Assembly (NCBI GenBank): GCA_019075905.1
Contig: JAGXAM010000013.1
Span: forward strand, 48,050 to 112,049
Length of the DNA stretch: 64,000 nt
From: Hyphomicrobiales bacterium
GTDB lineage: Bacteria > Pseudomonadota > Alphaproteobacteria > Rhizobiales > Beijerinckiaceae
Reading direction: 5' to 3'
In this document: piece after piece, positions 1 to 11,407 of the stretch
Numbering within the stretch: the stretch's first letter is position 1
How the letters are laid out: each line of letters opens with the position of its first letter
Made by a program: the position numbers and the translations under genes
Notes under the pieces: model-generated
Told to the model about the DNA's origin: nothing
The model's database searches: none
What the model saw: only the letters and a program-made list of their open reading frames with translations

Positions 1-2095
<2,095 letters not shown>

Positions 2096-2317
2096 GTCAG
2101 GCCTGTCGTTTCAGGGGCGGCGGCGCGAACGAGCCCCGCGCTACCGCCCGGTTGGGAAAATTCTGCAAAGTCCAGAAAAAATCCGCGACGCGAACCTTGG
2201 TCAGGCAGCCGGGATTTAGCCCTGCTCTAACCTAAAAGTCCGCGCAAGCCAACCCGCATCCAGCGCCGTGCGCAGGAAATTGCTGAAAAGCGTCAGGGAG
2301 CGGTGCCGATAGAGCGA

Positions 2318-2698
2318 TCAGGCCGCCAGCAGGCGGCCGACTTCATTGACCAGGTCCCTGAGATGAAAGGGCTTGGACAGGATTTTGGCATCGCGCGGCG
2401 CATTGTTGCCGGCATTGAGGGCCACGGCGGCAAAGCCGGTGATGAACATGACCTTGATGTCGGGATCGAGTTCGGTGGCACGGCGCGCCAGCTCAATTCC
2501 ATCCATTTCCGGCATCACAATGTCGGTCAGCAGCAATTCGAACGGTTCTTCGCGCAGCCGGTGATAGGCCGACAGGCCATTGTCGAAAGAGGCGACGTCA
2601 TAGCCGGCATTCTGCAGGGCCTTCACGAGAAAGCGACGCATGTCGGTATCGTCCTCGGCGAGCAGGATTTTGGCTGTCATCTCGGGCGCTTCCGTCAT
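2318..2698 (-). CDS. cpdR: Single-domain response regulator CpdR
   Basis: A stand-alone receiver domain of 126 residues. In Caulobacter and rhizobia, unphosphorylated CpdR binds ClpXP and primes degradation of CtrA-pathway substrates; phosphorylation through CckA/ChpT turns it off. The acidic pocket is visible (LLAEDDTDM, near residue 13), the phospho-acceptor is Asp59 in LLLTDIVMPEMDG, and the Lys switch is in LSKPFHL. The stretch from RRFLVKALQNAGYD through MFITGFAAVALN is nearly the family consensus. I chose the ATG at 2698 because a GAGG-like ribosome site precedes it; an internal ATG at 2680 is possible, and the frame continues upstream without support. It is divergent from the SorC regulator. 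A second component of the same pathway, rcdA, lies at 52.5 kb. Confidence 0.94.
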   Translation of the reverse strand: MTEAPEMTAKILLAEDDTDMRRFLVKALQNAGYDVASFDNGLSAYHRLREEPFELLLTDIVMPEMDGIELARRATELDPDIKVMFITGFAAVALNAGNNAPRDAKILSKPFHLRDLVNEVGRLLAA

Positions 2699-2861
2699 AA
2701 TAACCTCACGTTGTGTCCCGTCATGATAGACAGGCTTTTGGTAAACAGCCGGTGAACGACGCGCATAAACTCCTGAAATTTGCACGCAACCCGGCCTTGC
2801 CAAGACACGAAACTGATTGCTAGCATTGCCGCGAGGCATCAAGCGCTCACAGGGTGGCATA

Positions 2862-3818
2862 ATGGCGCGCAACAACGATCCTGAACACAGCCGCCTCGAT
2901 GACGCTGCCCGCGCCGGATGGCTATATTATGTCGCCGACAACAGCCAGGACGAGATCGCCCGCAAGCTCGGGGTCTCGCGGCAGGTGGCGCAAAGGTTGG
3001 TGTCGCTCGCGGTCAGCCGCCAGCTCATCAAGGTGCGGCTCGACCATCCAGTCGCGGCTTGCATGGCTCTCGGGCAAAAGCTGCAGGCAACCTTTGGCCT
3101 GCAATATTGCAATGTGGTGCCCTCTGACCCGGAAAGCCGCTCTACGACTCTCGGCACCGCCCAGGCCGCGGCCGATTGCCTTGAACATGTATTGCGCTCG
3201 CCAACCCCCATGGTGATCGCGCTCGGCACCGGCCGCTCGGTGCGCGCCGCCGTGACGCAATTGCCGAAAATGGATTGTCCGCAGCACAAGATCATTTCCT
3301 TGATGGGCAATATCGCCGCTGATGGCTCAGCCAGCTTCTTTGATGTCATCAGCGGCATTGCTGACCGCATCAATGCCCCGCATTTTCCGCTGCCGGTGCC
3401 GGTGTTCGTCTCCTCGCCGGAAGAAAAAGACGCCATCCTCACCCTGCGCAGCGTCCAGAACATTTATGCCCTGGCGGCGCGCGCTGCCTTCACCATGGTG
3501 GGTATCGGCAACATCGGTGATGATGCGCCCCTGCTGCTCGACGGTTTCATTGATCGCAACGAGATGCGCGTGCTCGTCAATGCCGGCGCTGTCGGCGAAA
3601 TCGGTGGCCGGGCTTTCTCCGCTTCGGGGGTGTTTCTCGAAGGCCTCACCAACGAGCGGGTGGTCGGGGCACCGGTCCGGCGCGACGGCGCGCGAGTGAT
3701 CGGCGTCGCCATGGGCGTCAACAAGCGCCGCTCGATTCTGGGGGCGTTGCGCGGCCAGCTGGTCAATGGTCTCATCACCGATGAAGCGACCGCAACCGCC
3801 CTTTTGGATATGGCCTGA
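2862..3818 (+). CDS. SorC/DeoR-family sugar-binding transcriptional regulator (SmoC-like)
   Basis: A 318-residue one-component regulator. An N-terminal helix-turn-helix (residues 29-48, QDEIARKLGVSRQVAQRLV) is followed by the phosphosugar-isomerase-like effector domain of the SorC family, with GTGRSVRAAV as a likely sugar-phosphate loop. ATG 2862 is preceded by AGGGTGG and gives the usual family length; the frame also extends upstream to a TTG at 2817, which I reject. It sits directly upstream of the polyol transporter, in the place of smoC in Rhodobacter-type sorbitol operons, so it probably controls the cluster in response to a phosphorylated intermediate. The effector and whether it represses or activates are inferred. 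Confidence 0.88.
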   Translation: MARNNDPEHSRLDDAARAGWLYYVADNSQDEIARKLGVSRQVAQRLVSLAVSRQLIKVRLDHPVAACMALGQKLQATFGLQYCNVVPSDPESRSTTLGTAQAAADCLEHVLRSPTPMVIALGTGRSVRAAVTQLPKMDCPQHKIISLMGNIAADGSASFFDVISGIADRINAPHFPLPVPVFVSSPEEKDAILTLRSVQNIYALAARAAFTMVGIGNIGDDAPLLLDGFIDRNEMRVLVNAGAVGEIGGRAFSASGVFLEGLTNERVVGAPVRRDGARVIGVAMGVNKRRSILGALRGQLVNGLITDEATATALLDMA

Positions 3819-3870
3819 TAAGCCCCTGGCCTGAAAATCATTCATAGCCTGAAATAATTTTGGCGTGACC

Positions 3871-3935
3871 GGCAAAAGCCGATTGACACAAAGCTGCCGC
3901 AATGTGATTATTTGCTTGCGTGTAGGGCAAAAGCC
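3871..3935. promoter_or_regulatory. Pair of identical palindromic sites flanking the smo promoter
   Basis: The 10-mer GGCAAAAGCC occurs at 3871-3880, just upstream of the -35, and again at 3926-3935, downstream of the -10. Each copy is extended by a further complementary base on both sides (C...G and G...C), giving 4-bp arms around AAAA. The 55-base centre-to-centre spacing is close to five helical turns. This geometry fits two operators of the adjacent SorC-type regulator, but binding is inferred. Confidence 0.45.
3883..3911 (+). promoter_or_regulatory. Predicted sigma70-type promoter of the polyol operon
   Basis: TTGACA at 3883-3888 is a perfect -35 hexamer. It is separated by exactly 17 bases from GATTAT at 3906-3911, a 4/6 match to the -10. 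The start codon of the binding-protein gene follows 47 bases later, behind a strong GGAGG ribosome site. Assignment is by pattern only. Confidence 0.65.
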
Positions 3936-3958
3936 CACAACCCTCGGAGGAACGCAAA

Positions 3959-5272
3959 ATGAGGTTGACCAAAGCCCTTTATGCGGGCGCGTTTGCGCTT
4001 GCATTGTTGTCTACCGCTTCAGCGCAGTCATTGACCATCGCCACAGTGAATAACGGCGACATGATCCGCATGCAGAAGCTTACCAGCGATTTCACCAAAG
4101 CTAACCCTGGCATCAAGCTGAACTGGGTGACGCTCGAAGAAAACGTTCTGCGTCAGAAGGTGACGACAGATATTGCCACCAAGGCTGGCCAATACGACAT
4201 CATCACCATCGGCACCTATGAAGTTCCGATCTGGGCCAAGAAGGGCTGGCTCGTGCCGCTCGACAATCTCGGCGCGGACTATGACGTCAATGACCTGCTG
4301 CCGGCCATCCGCAGTGGTCTGAGCTACAATAACAAACTTTATGCAGCACCCTTCTACGGCGAAAGCTCGATGGTGATGTATCGCACCGACCTGATGAAAA
4401 AGGCAGGTCTGACGATGCCGAAATCACCGACCTGGGCGTTTATTGCCAAAGCTGCTGCCAAGATGAACGACCCCAAGAATGGCGTTTATGGCATCTGCCT
4501 GCGCGGCAAGGCCGGCTGGGGCGAGAATATGGCCTTCCTCACCACCCTCGCCAATTCCTATGGCGCGCGCTGGTTCAACATGAAGTGGAAGCCGCTTTTT
4601 GATGGCCCGGAATGGAAGAATGCCATCAATTATTATGTGAATCTGATGAAGGCCGATGGGCCTCCCGGCGCTTCTGCCAACGGCTTCAACGCCAATCTGA
4701 CCCTGTTCAATGCCGGCAAGTGCGGCATGTGGATTGATGCCACCGTGGCAGCAGGTTTCGTGACCGACCCCAAAAAGTCCAAGGTCGCTGACAAGGTTGG
4801 TTTCGCCCTGGCTCCCAACGCCGGTCTTGGCAAGAACGCCAACTGGCTCTGGTCCTGGGCTCTCGGCATCCCGGCGGCTTCCAAGCATGTCGCGGCGGCG
4901 GAGAAGTTCATCGCCTGGGCAACCTCGAAGCACTACACCGAGCTGGTTGCCAGCAAGGAAGGCTGGGCTCGCGTGCCGCCCGGCACCCGAACCTCGCTTT
5001 ACAAGAACCCGGCCTATCTGAAGGCTGCGCCCTTCGCGCAAATGACGCTGGATTCGATTGATTCAGCTGATCCCTCGATGAATGGCACGGTCAAGAAGAA
5101 GCCCTATATCGGCGTGCAGTTCGCTGCTATCCCCGAGTTTGAAGGGCTTGGCGACACGGTCGGCCAGTATTTCTCTGGTGCTCTCGCAGGCAAGATGACG
5201 GTTGATGCTGCCCTGAAGCAGGCGCAGGATTACACCACCCGCGTGATGACCAAGGCTGGCTACATCAAGTAG
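3959..5272 (+). CDS. smoE: Polyol (sorbitol/mannitol-type) ABC transporter substrate-binding protein
   Basis: A 437-residue periplasmic extracellular solute-binding protein, family 1, resembling SmoE/MtlE. The signal peptide covers about residues 1-22 and ends in STASAQS. The mature protein has the two-lobed family features such as GQYDIITIGTYEVPIWAKKG, a substrate hinge region around YNNKLYAAPFYGESSMVMY, and PYIGVQF near the C-terminus. A GGAGG ribosome site precedes the ATG. It is first in the operon with smoF, smoG and smoK. The 158-base gap to smoF, with potential hairpins, fits higher expression of the binding protein than of the membrane parts. Substrate is a sugar alcohol by family; which one is not certain. 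Confidence 0.92.
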   Translation: MRLTKALYAGAFALALLSTASAQSLTIATVNNGDMIRMQKLTSDFTKANPGIKLNWVTLEENVLRQKVTTDIATKAGQYDIITIGTYEVPIWAKKGWLVPLDNLGADYDVNDLLPAIRSGLSYNNKLYAAPFYGESSMVMYRTDLMKKAGLTMPKSPTWAFIAKAAAKMNDPKNGVYGICLRGKAGWGENMAFLTTLANSYGARWFNMKWKPLFDGPEWKNAINYYVNLMKADGPPGASANGFNANLTLFNAGKCGMWIDATVAAGFVTDPKKSKVADKVGFALAPNAGLGKNANWLWSWALGIPAASKHVAAAEKFIAWATSKHYTELVASKEGWARVPPGTRTSLYKNPAYLKAAPFAQMTLDSIDSADPSMNGTVKKKPYIGVQFAAIPEFEGLGDTVGQYFSGALAGKMTVDAALKQAQDYTTRVMTKAGYIK

Positions 5273-5308
5273 GCTTTGCCTCGCGCCGCTCGGCTCCTGG
5301 GCCGTGCG

Positions 5309-5347
5309 GCCGGCCCTCCGGCTTGGTACCTCCTCCCGGGCCGGAGG
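5309..5347 (+). other. Hairpin-forming spacer between smoE and smoF
   Basis: GCCGG at 5309-5313 pairs with CCGGC at 5318-5322 around a 4-base loop. Alternatively CCTCCGG at 5315-5321 pairs with CCGGAGG at 5341-5347. No U-tract follows. Such structures after a binding-protein gene commonly stabilise the upstream mRNA or let only part of transcription continue; that role is inferred. Confidence 0.4.
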
Positions 5348-5430
5348 CCATTCCACTAATTGCAAAAAATATTGTGCGCTGCGCCGCGTTGATGCCGCCA
5401 GCGAAGCTTTGCTCCCATGGGAAATATCAT

Positions 5431-6303
5431 ATGGCGACTAAGCAAACCCAATCCGCAGCGCGACTGCTTGCAGCACCCTCGATAGGGTTGTTGCTGATCT
5501 GGATGATCGTGCCTCTGGGGCTAACCATCTATGATTCAACCCTGAACTACACCTTGCAGGGAAACCCGGTTCATAAATTCATTGGCTGGACAAATTACTA
5601 TTATTTCGTCACTGACCCGGCCTTCCTCACCTCTATCTGGAACACGCTGGTTCTTGTCGGCTCGGTGCTGGTGATCAGTATTGTCGGCGGCACGGGCATG
5701 GCGCTGCTGCTCGACCAGCCCATCTTCGGACAGGGCGCGGCCCGCGTCATGGCGATTTCGCCCTTCTTCATTATGGCGACCGTGGCGGCGCTGGTCTGGA
5801 AAAACCTGTTCATGCAGCCGGTTTTCGGCCTGTTCGCCTGGATCGCCCATCTTTTCGGTGCACCGCCGATCGACTGGTTCACCAATGATCCGATGATCGC
5901 CGTCATCATCATTGTCGCCTGGCAATGGTTGCCCTTTGCCACGCTGATCCTGCTGACGGCCCTGCAATCGCTCGACCTTGAGCAAAAGGACGCCGCCCAG
6001 ATGGATGGTGCGCCGCCCCTGAGCTATTTCTGGTATCTGGTGCTGCCGCATCTCGCCCGCCCGGCGACCGTCGTCATCCTGATCGAGACGATCTTCCTTC
6101 TGGGCATCTTTGCAGAAATTTTCGTGACCACCGGCGGCGGACCGGGGCAGGCGACGACGAATCTCACCTTTCTGGTGTTTCGCTCGGCCCTGCGTGATTT
6201 CGATGTCGGCGGCGCCGCTGCCGGGGGCATCATTGCCGTGGTGCTGGCGAATATCGTCTCGATTTTCTTGACCCGCCTCGTCGGCAAGAACCTGGAAGGG
6301 TGA
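5431..6303 (+). CDS. smoF: Polyol ABC transporter permease, MalF-type
   Basis: A 290-residue inner-membrane permease with about six hydrophobic segments, beginning LLAAPSIGLLLIWMIVPL, the normal N-terminus of SmoF/MtlF-type sugar permeases. The EAA cytoplasmic loop that contacts the ATPase is present as QKDAAQMDGAPPLSYFWYLVLP. The ATG at 5431 gives the family length; the frame runs upstream but has no recognisable start signal. It forms the heterodimeric channel with the next gene, which begins five bases after its stop. Confidence 0.9.
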   Translation: MATKQTQSAARLLAAPSIGLLLIWMIVPLGLTIYDSTLNYTLQGNPVHKFIGWTNYYYFVTDPAFLTSIWNTLVLVGSVLVISIVGGTGMALLLDQPIFGQGAARVMAISPFFIMATVAALVWKNLFMQPVFGLFAWIAHLFGAPPIDWFTNDPMIAVIIIVAWQWLPFATLILLTALQSLDLEQKDAAQMDGAPPLSYFWYLVLPHLARPATVVILIETIFLLGIFAEIFVTTGGGPGQATTNLTFLVFRSALRDFDVGGAAAGGIIAVVLANIVSIFLTRLVGKNLEG

Positions 6304-6307
6304 GATC

Positions 6308-7138
6308 ATGGCGCGCAAGGCTACAACATCCCGACGCCTGGTCATGACCTTCGTGGCCTATACCTTTGCCCTGATCCTGTTCTTCCCCATCCTGTGGATG
6401 GTGATTACCAGTTTCAAGTCCGAGGCCGATGCCATCGCCCTGCCGCCAAAATTCCTGTTCTTCCACTGGACTTTGGCCAATTACATCGACGTGCAGGCGC
6501 GCAATAATTACTGGCGCTTTGCCTTTAATTCCGTCGCTCTGTCGTTCGGCTCGACCGTGCTGGGACTGATCGTCGGCATTCCGGCGGCCTATGCCTTCGC
6601 CTTCGCCCCCACCAAAAACACCAAGCAGATCCTGCTGTGGATGCTCTCGACCAAAATGATGCCGGCGGTGGGCGTGCTGGTGCCGATCTATCTGCTGTTG
6701 CTGCAATTCCACTTGCTCGACACCTTCACCGGCCTGATCCTCATCCTGTTCCTGAGCAATCTGCCGATCATGATCTGGATGCTCTACACTTATTTCAAGG
6801 AAATCCCGCACGAGATCCTTGAGGCCTCGCGCATGGATGGTGCGTCGCGCTGGAAGGAAATCGTCTATGTGCTCTCGCCCATGGCGGTGCCGGGCATAGC
6901 CTCGACCGTGCTGCTCAACATCATTCTCAGCTGGAACGAGACGTTCTGGAGCCTGAATGTGACGAATATCCATGCAGCGCCGCTCACAGCCTTCATAGCG
7001 TCCTATTCAAGCCCGGAGGGACTGTTCTGGGCCAAGCTCTCCGCTGCCTCGACGCTGGCAGTCGCACCCATCGTTCTGCTGGGCTGGTTCAGCCAGCGGC
7101 AACTGGTGCGTGGTCTCACCTTTGGCGCGGTCAAATAG
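6308..7138 (+). CDS. smoG: Polyol ABC transporter permease, MalG-type
   Basis: The second permease, 276 residues, with six predicted membrane helices, the first being FVAYTFALILFFPILWMV. The EAA loop reads PHEILEASRMDGASRWKEIVY. The family hallmark of a lysine after the first helix, ITSFKSEADA, is present. It lies between smoF and smoK in the same transcription unit and completes the channel. Confidence 0.91.
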   Translation: MARKATTSRRLVMTFVAYTFALILFFPILWMVITSFKSEADAIALPPKFLFFHWTLANYIDVQARNNYWRFAFNSVALSFGSTVLGLIVGIPAAYAFAFAPTKNTKQILLWMLSTKMMPAVGVLVPIYLLLLQFHLLDTFTGLILILFLSNLPIMIWMLYTYFKEIPHEILEASRMDGASRWKEIVYVLSPMAVPGIASTVLLNIILSWNETFWSLNVTNIHAAPLTAFIASYSSPEGLFWAKLSAASTLAVAPIVLLGWFSQRQLVRGLTFGAVK

Positions 7139-7165
7139 CGGCCCTAAAAGCAGGAAAGTCCTTCC

Positions 7166-8170
7166 ATGGGTAAAATCAGTCTCCAAGGTGTCCGCAAGAC
7201 TTTCGCGGATGTCGTCGTCATCCCCGGTGTCGATCTTGAGATCCCGGCCGGGTCGTTTGTGGTGTTCGTCGGCCCGTCGGGTTGCGGAAAATCGACCTTG
7301 CTGCGCCTCATCGCCGGGCTTGAGGATCTCAGCGGCGGCCATGTCCTGATCGATGACAAGGATGTCAGCGATTTCGCCCCGGCCCAGCGCGGTCTGTCGA
7401 TGGTGTTCCAGTCTTATGCGCTTTATCCGCATATGAGCGTCGCCAGCAACATCGGCTTTGGCCTGAAAATGGCCGGCGTGCCCAAGCCCGAGATTGAAAA
7501 GAAGGTCGCCTATGCGGCCAATTTGCTCAATCTCACGGAATATCTGGCGCGCCGTCCCGGCCAGCTTTCCGGCGGCCAGCGCCAGCGCGTCGCTATCGGC
7601 CGGGCCATTGTCCGCGAGCCCAAGGCCTTCTTGTTCGACGAACCGCTGTCCAATCTCGATGCCGCCCTGCGCGTGCAGATGCGCCTCGAAATCACCAGGC
7701 TGCATCAATCGCTGAAGACCACGATGATCTACGTGACGCATGATCAGGTCGAGGCCATGACCATGGCCGATATGATCGTGGTCCTCAATCGCGGCAATAT
7801 CGAACAGGCTGGCGCGCCCATGGAGCTTTACGAGACGCCGAAGAACCTGTTCGTCGCCAAATTCATCGGTTCGCCGACCATGAACATCATCGAGGGCGAG
7901 CGCGCGCAGAAATATGGCGCCCCCACCATCGGTATCCGCCCCGAACATATCAGGATTTCCCGTGAAGCCGGCGACTGGCCGGTGCGTGTCAGCATCGTCG
8001 AGCGGCTTGGCAGCGACACCTTCCTTTATGTCGAGGCCGAGGGCATGGGCCAACTCACGGTGCGTGCCGAAGGTGACCTTGGTGCCAAGCCGGGCGACCA
8101 GCTGTTTTTGTCTCCCGACGCTGGCCGCCTGCATCGGTTCAATTCTGAAGGCAAGGCAATCAGATCATGA
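7166..8170 (+). CDS. smoK: Polyol ABC transporter ATP-binding protein (MalK/UgpC type)
   Basis: A 334-residue ATPase that energises the importer. Walker A is GPSGCGKST (residues 36-44), the ABC signature LSGGQRQ is at 134-140, and Walker B is AFLFDEP ending near residue 160; the switch His is in [11 protein letters not shown]. The C-terminal quarter is the MalK-type regulatory TOBE domain, with GIRPEHI. AGGAAAG precedes the ATG. It ends four bases inside the following dehydrogenase (ATGA overlap), so the two are probably translationally coupled. Confidence 0.95.
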   Translation: MGKISLQGVRKTFADVVVIPGVDLEIPAGSFVVFVGPSGCGKSTLLRLIAGLEDLSGGHVLIDDKDVSDFAPAQRGLSMVFQSYALYPHMSVASNIGFGLKMAGVPKPEIEKKVAYAANLLNLTEYLARRPGQLSGGQRQRVAIGRAIVREPKAFLFDEPLSNLDAALRVQMRLEITRLHQSLKTTMIYVTHDQVEAMTMADMIVVLNRGNIEQAGAPMELYETPKNLFVAKFIGSPTMNIIEGERAQKYGAPTIGIRPEHIRISREAGDWPVRVSIVERLGSDTFLYVEAEGMGQLTVRAEGDLGAKPGDQLFLSPDAGRLHRFNSEGKAIRS

Positions 8171-8937
8171 GACTGCAAGGCAAGACGGCTATCATCACCG
8201 GCGCGGCCGGCGGCATTGGAGCGGCGATTGCCGCGGCCTATGTGAAAGAAGGCGCGCGTGTCGCTATCGCCGATATTTCGCATGAGGCGGCGCGCCAGAC
8301 GGCGACCGTGCTCGGCCCGCAAGCCATGGCGGTGCATCTTGATGTCACCTCCGCCACCTCGCGCCAGGCGACCATCGAGGCTTGCCTCGGCACCTGGGGC
8401 GGCATCGATATTCTGGTCAATAATGCCGCCATTTTCGACATGGGCCCGGTGCTTGAGATCAGCGAAAAGAGCTATGACCGGGTTTTCGCGGTCAATGTCA
8501 AAGGCCTGCTGTTCATGTTGCAGGACTGTGCCAGGGCGATGGTCACCCGCGGCAAGGGCGGAAAAATCATCAATATGGCCTCGCAGGCCGGGCGACGCGG
8601 CGAGCCCCTGGTCGCCACCTATTGCGCCAGCAAGGCGGCGGTGATTTCGATCACGCAATCGGCCGGGCTTGCGCTGATCAAGGATCGCATCAACGTCAAT
8701 GGCATCGCACCGGGCGTCGTTGATACGCCGATGTGGGCCGAGGTCGATGCGCTTTTCGCCAAATATGAGCATCGGCCGCTCGGCGAAAAGAAGCGGCTGG
8801 TGGGCGAAGCCGTGCCCTACGGCCGCATGGGTCGCCCGGAAGACCATGTCGGCGCCGCCGTATTTCTGGCGTCGCCTGAAAGTGACTATGTCGTCGCCCA
8901 GACATTGAATGTCGATGGCGGCAACTGGATGAGCTGA
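8167..8937 (+). CDS. smoS: Sorbitol dehydrogenase-like short-chain dehydrogenase
   Basis: A 256-residue NAD-dependent SDR closely resembling SmoS (L-iditol 2-dehydrogenase), which oxidises D-sorbitol to fructose and galactitol to tagatose. The nucleotide-binding motif GAAGGIG is at residues 12-18, NNAA at 85-88, and the catalytic Ser139, Tyr152 and Lys156 are in place (NMASQ, YCASK). Its ATG overlaps the smoK stop. The C-terminus DGGNWMS is typical of the family. The real substrate in this organism may be a related polyol, since the linked kinase is of pentulose type. Confidence 0.87.
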   Translation: MRLQGKTAIITGAAGGIGAAIAAAYVKEGARVAIADISHEAARQTATVLGPQAMAVHLDVTSATSRQATIEACLGTWGGIDILVNNAAIFDMGPVLEISEKSYDRVFAVNVKGLLFMLQDCARAMVTRGKGGKIINMASQAGRRGEPLVATYCASKAAVISITQSAGLALIKDRINVNGIAPGVVDTPMWAEVDALFAKYEHRPLGEKKRLVGEAVPYGRMGRPEDHVGAAVFLASPESDYVVAQTLNVDGGNWMS

Positions 8938-8955
8938 ACTTAAGGAGCATTTTCG

Positions 8956-9729
8956 ATGTATATGAAGAAATTCAAGGTCAAGGGCCGCAATGCTGTGGTG
9001 ACCGGCGGTGGGCGCGGCATCGGCCTGGCCTGCGTCGAGGCACTGTCCGAGGCAGGCGCGCATGTCATCATCGCCGACGCCGATATGGGCGTGGCCGAAG
9101 AAGGCCGAGATGCGATGAAGGCAAAGGGCTATGCGCCGGACATCATCAAGATGGACGTGACCGATTCCAAGCGCGTCACGCAGGTCGCGGATGAACTCAA
9201 CGCCAAACATGGCCGCATCGACATTCTCGTGAACAATGCCGGCATTGCCCGCAGCGAGACCCCGGCCGAAACCGTGACCGACGAGCATTGGCTCAATGTG
9301 CTCGATGTCAATCTCAATGGCACTTTCTGGTGCTGCCGCGCCTTTGGCAATCACATGCTGACCAACAAGCGGGGTTCCATCGTCAACATCGGCTCGATGT
9401 CCGGCTTCATCGTCAACATGCCGCAGGAGCAGAGCTATTACAATGCCTCGAAGGCGGCGGTGCACCATCTGACCCGGTCGCTGGCCGCCGAATGGGCCAA
9501 GCGCAAGGTCAGGGTCAATTCCGTCGCCCCCACCTATATCGAGACGCCACTGACCGCCTTCGCCAAGACCAACAAGAAAATGTTCAAGAAATGGCTCGAC
9601 ATGACGCCGATGGGACGGCTTGGCCAACCCCATGAAATCGCCTCGGCCGTGCTGTTCCTTGCCAGCGATGCCTCCAGCCTGATGACCGGTTCCATCGTGC
9701 TGGTCGACGGCGGCTATACCTGCTGGTAA
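8956..9729 (+). CDS. Second short-chain dehydrogenase of the polyol cluster
   Basis: A 257-residue SDR with TGGGRGIG (residues 16-23), NNAG at 93-96 and the catalytic set Ser149, Tyr162, Lys166. AAGGAG precedes the ATG. It is distinct from smoS, so the operon holds two polyol/ketose oxidoreductases. Relatives act on pentitols and hexitols such as D-arabinitol or threitol; sequence alone does not settle which. Because the next gene is an FGGY pentulokinase, a 2-dehydrogenase giving a ketopentose is a reasonable guess. Confidence 0.85.
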   Translation: MYMKKFKVKGRNAVVTGGGRGIGLACVEALSEAGAHVIIADADMGVAEEGRDAMKAKGYAPDIIKMDVTDSKRVTQVADELNAKHGRIDILVNNAGIARSETPAETVTDEHWLNVLDVNLNGTFWCCRAFGNHMLTNKRGSIVNIGSMSGFIVNMPQEQSYYNASKAAVHHLTRSLAAEWAKRKVRVNSVAPTYIETPLTAFAKTNKKMFKKWLDMTPMGRLGQPHEIASAVLFLASDASSLMTGSIVLVDGGYTCW

Positions 9730-9757
9730 GCTGGCGCAAAAGCCGGAGCAGGTCGAC

Positions 9758-11407
9758 ATGGCTGAATTATATCTGGGGGTCGATGTCGGCACCGGCAGCG
9801 TCCGCGCGGGTTTGTTTGATGCTTCCGGCACCTTGAAAGGTGTCGGCAAGCACGACATTCAAATCTGGCGCGCGGCGGGCGAGCGGGTCGAGCAATCGTC
9901 GGATGATATCTGGTCAGCGACCTGCGCCAGTGTGAAGGCGGCGATGCTGGCGGCCGGCGCCAGCGCCGCGGACGTGCGTGGCATCGGCTTTGATGCCACA
10001 TGTTCGCTGGTTTTGCTCGATGCCGGCTTTCAGCCGGTCCCGGCCGGGCCGGAACAGGACAAGCGCCGCAATATCATCGTCTGGATGGATCACCGCGCCA
10101 CGGCCCAGGCGGCGCGCATCAATGCCACCGGCCACCGCGTCCTGCGCTATGTCGGCGGCGCGATCTCGCCCGAGATGGAAACGCCCAAGCTATTGTGGTT
10201 GAAGGAAAATCTGCGCGGCTCTTATGACCGCACCAGCCATTTTCTCGATCTGAGCGACTGGCTGACCTTTCGTGCCACCGATGATCTCACCCGCTCGACC
10301 TGCGCGCTGGTGTGCAAATGGACCTGGATCGCTCATGAGCATAGCTGGGACGACAGCTATCTCGACGAGATCGGGCTTGGCGATCTCAAGGAGGCCGATC
10401 ACGCCCGTATCGGCAGCAGGATCGTCCCGCCCGGCACGCCGCTCGGCGCTGGCCTCAGTCCGAAGGCCGCCGCCGAACTTGGCCTCGTGCCGGGCATCAA
10501 GGTCGCAGCGGCGCTGATCGATGCCCATGCCGGCGCGCTGGCGACGCTCGGCGGCCATGATGTCGCCGGCAAGGCCGCCGATCCGCGCCACCGGATGGCG
10601 TTGATCATGGGCACATCGGCCTGCTGCATGAGCCTGTCGCCCGGAGACATTGGCGTCAAGGGCCTGTGGGGCCCCTATTATGATGCCATCACCCCCGGCT
10701 ATTGGCTGACCGAAGGCGGAATGTCGGCTGCCGGGGCAGCGCTTGACCGCTTTCTGGTCACGCATCCGCTGGCGCGCGGCGCCGGCGGCAGCCTCAAGCC
10801 TGGCCTGTTCGAGGAGCTGGAAAAGGCAGCCAGGGCCGCTGCGCCCGATCTTTCGCAAGCAGCCTTGCTGGCAAGGGACATTCATATCCTCGCCGATGTC
10901 AACGGCAACCGCTCGCCGCTTGCTGATCCGGAAATGCGGGGGATTTGGTCGGGCATCGCCCTGGCGGAAGATGCCGCCAGCCTGTTGCGCCTGCATATTG
11001 CCGCCCTGTGCGGCCTTGCTTATGGCCTTGCCGATATTCTCGACCAGCAGGAGCGCAGCGGCCTCACCGGTCAGGACACCATCGTCATTTCCGGCGGTCT
11101 CGGGCGCAGTCCGCTGGCAAGGCAGATCATCGCCGATGCCACCGGGCGGATTGTCAGCCTGCCGGCCACGGACGAACCGGTGCTGCTCGGCGCCGCCATG
11201 CTCGGCAGCGTCGCGGCCGGGGCCTTTGCCTCGCTGGAGCAGGGCATGGCCGCCATGTCACGCGATGCCGCGCAAAACCTGCCAGCCCAGGGCGAGATTG
11301 CCGCGTTTCATCGCCGCAAGCGCAAGGTTCACACCCTGCTGCAGGGCCTCGACCGCGAGGCCCGCGCCCTCATGGCTGCGCCTGCAGGCACGCCGCCCGC
11401 AATTTGA
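9758..11407 (+). CDS. FGGY-family pentulose (ribulokinase-like) kinase
   Basis: A 549-residue sugar kinase. It begins LYLGVDVGTGSVRAGLFD, the phosphate-1 loop of the ASKHA fold; the likely catalytic base is the Asp of VWMDHRA, and VISGGLGRS near the C-terminus is the adenosine-binding segment. Within the family it looks like the ribulokinase/FGGY-type D-ribulokinase group rather than xylulokinase or glycerol kinase. It closes the polyol operon and would phosphorylate the ketose made by the dehydrogenases. Its 3' end overlaps the convergent rdgB by 38 bases. Confidence 0.88.
   Translation: MAELYLGVDVGTGSVRAGLFDASGTLKGVGKHDIQIWRAAGERVEQSSDDIWSATCASVKAAMLAAGASAADVRGIGFDATCSLVLLDAGFQPVPAGPEQDKRRNIIVWMDHRATAQAARINATGHRVLRYVGGAISPEMETPKLLWLKENLRGSYDRTSHFLDLSDWLTFRATDDLTRSTCALVCKWTWIAHEHSWDDSYLDEIGLGDLKEADHARIGSRIVPPGTPLGAGLSPKAAAELGLVPGIKVAAALIDAHAGALATLGGHDVAGKAADPRHRMALIMGTSACCMSLSPGDIGVKGLWGPYYDAITPGYWLTEGGMSAAGAALDRFLVTHPLARGAGGSLKPGLFEELEKAARAAAPDLSQAALLARDIHILADVNGNRSPLADPEMRGIWSGIALAEDAASLLRLHIAALCGLAYGLADILDQQERSGLTGQDTIVISGGLGRSPLARQIIADATGRIVSLPATDEPVLLGAAMLGSVAAGAFASLEQGMAAMSRDAAQNLPAQGEIAAFHRRKRKVHTLLQGLDREARALMAAPAGTPPAI

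Noticed and set aside
9730..9757. GCGCAAAAGCCGG before the FGGY kinase as a third operator site
   Set aside because: Only part of GGCAAAAGCC matches and it lies within the operon at a ribosome-site position.
8026..9858. 610-codon open frame on the minus strand across the two dehydrogenase genes
   Set aside because: It spans three well-supported plus-strand genes and their spacers; the translation shows the typical shadow composition.
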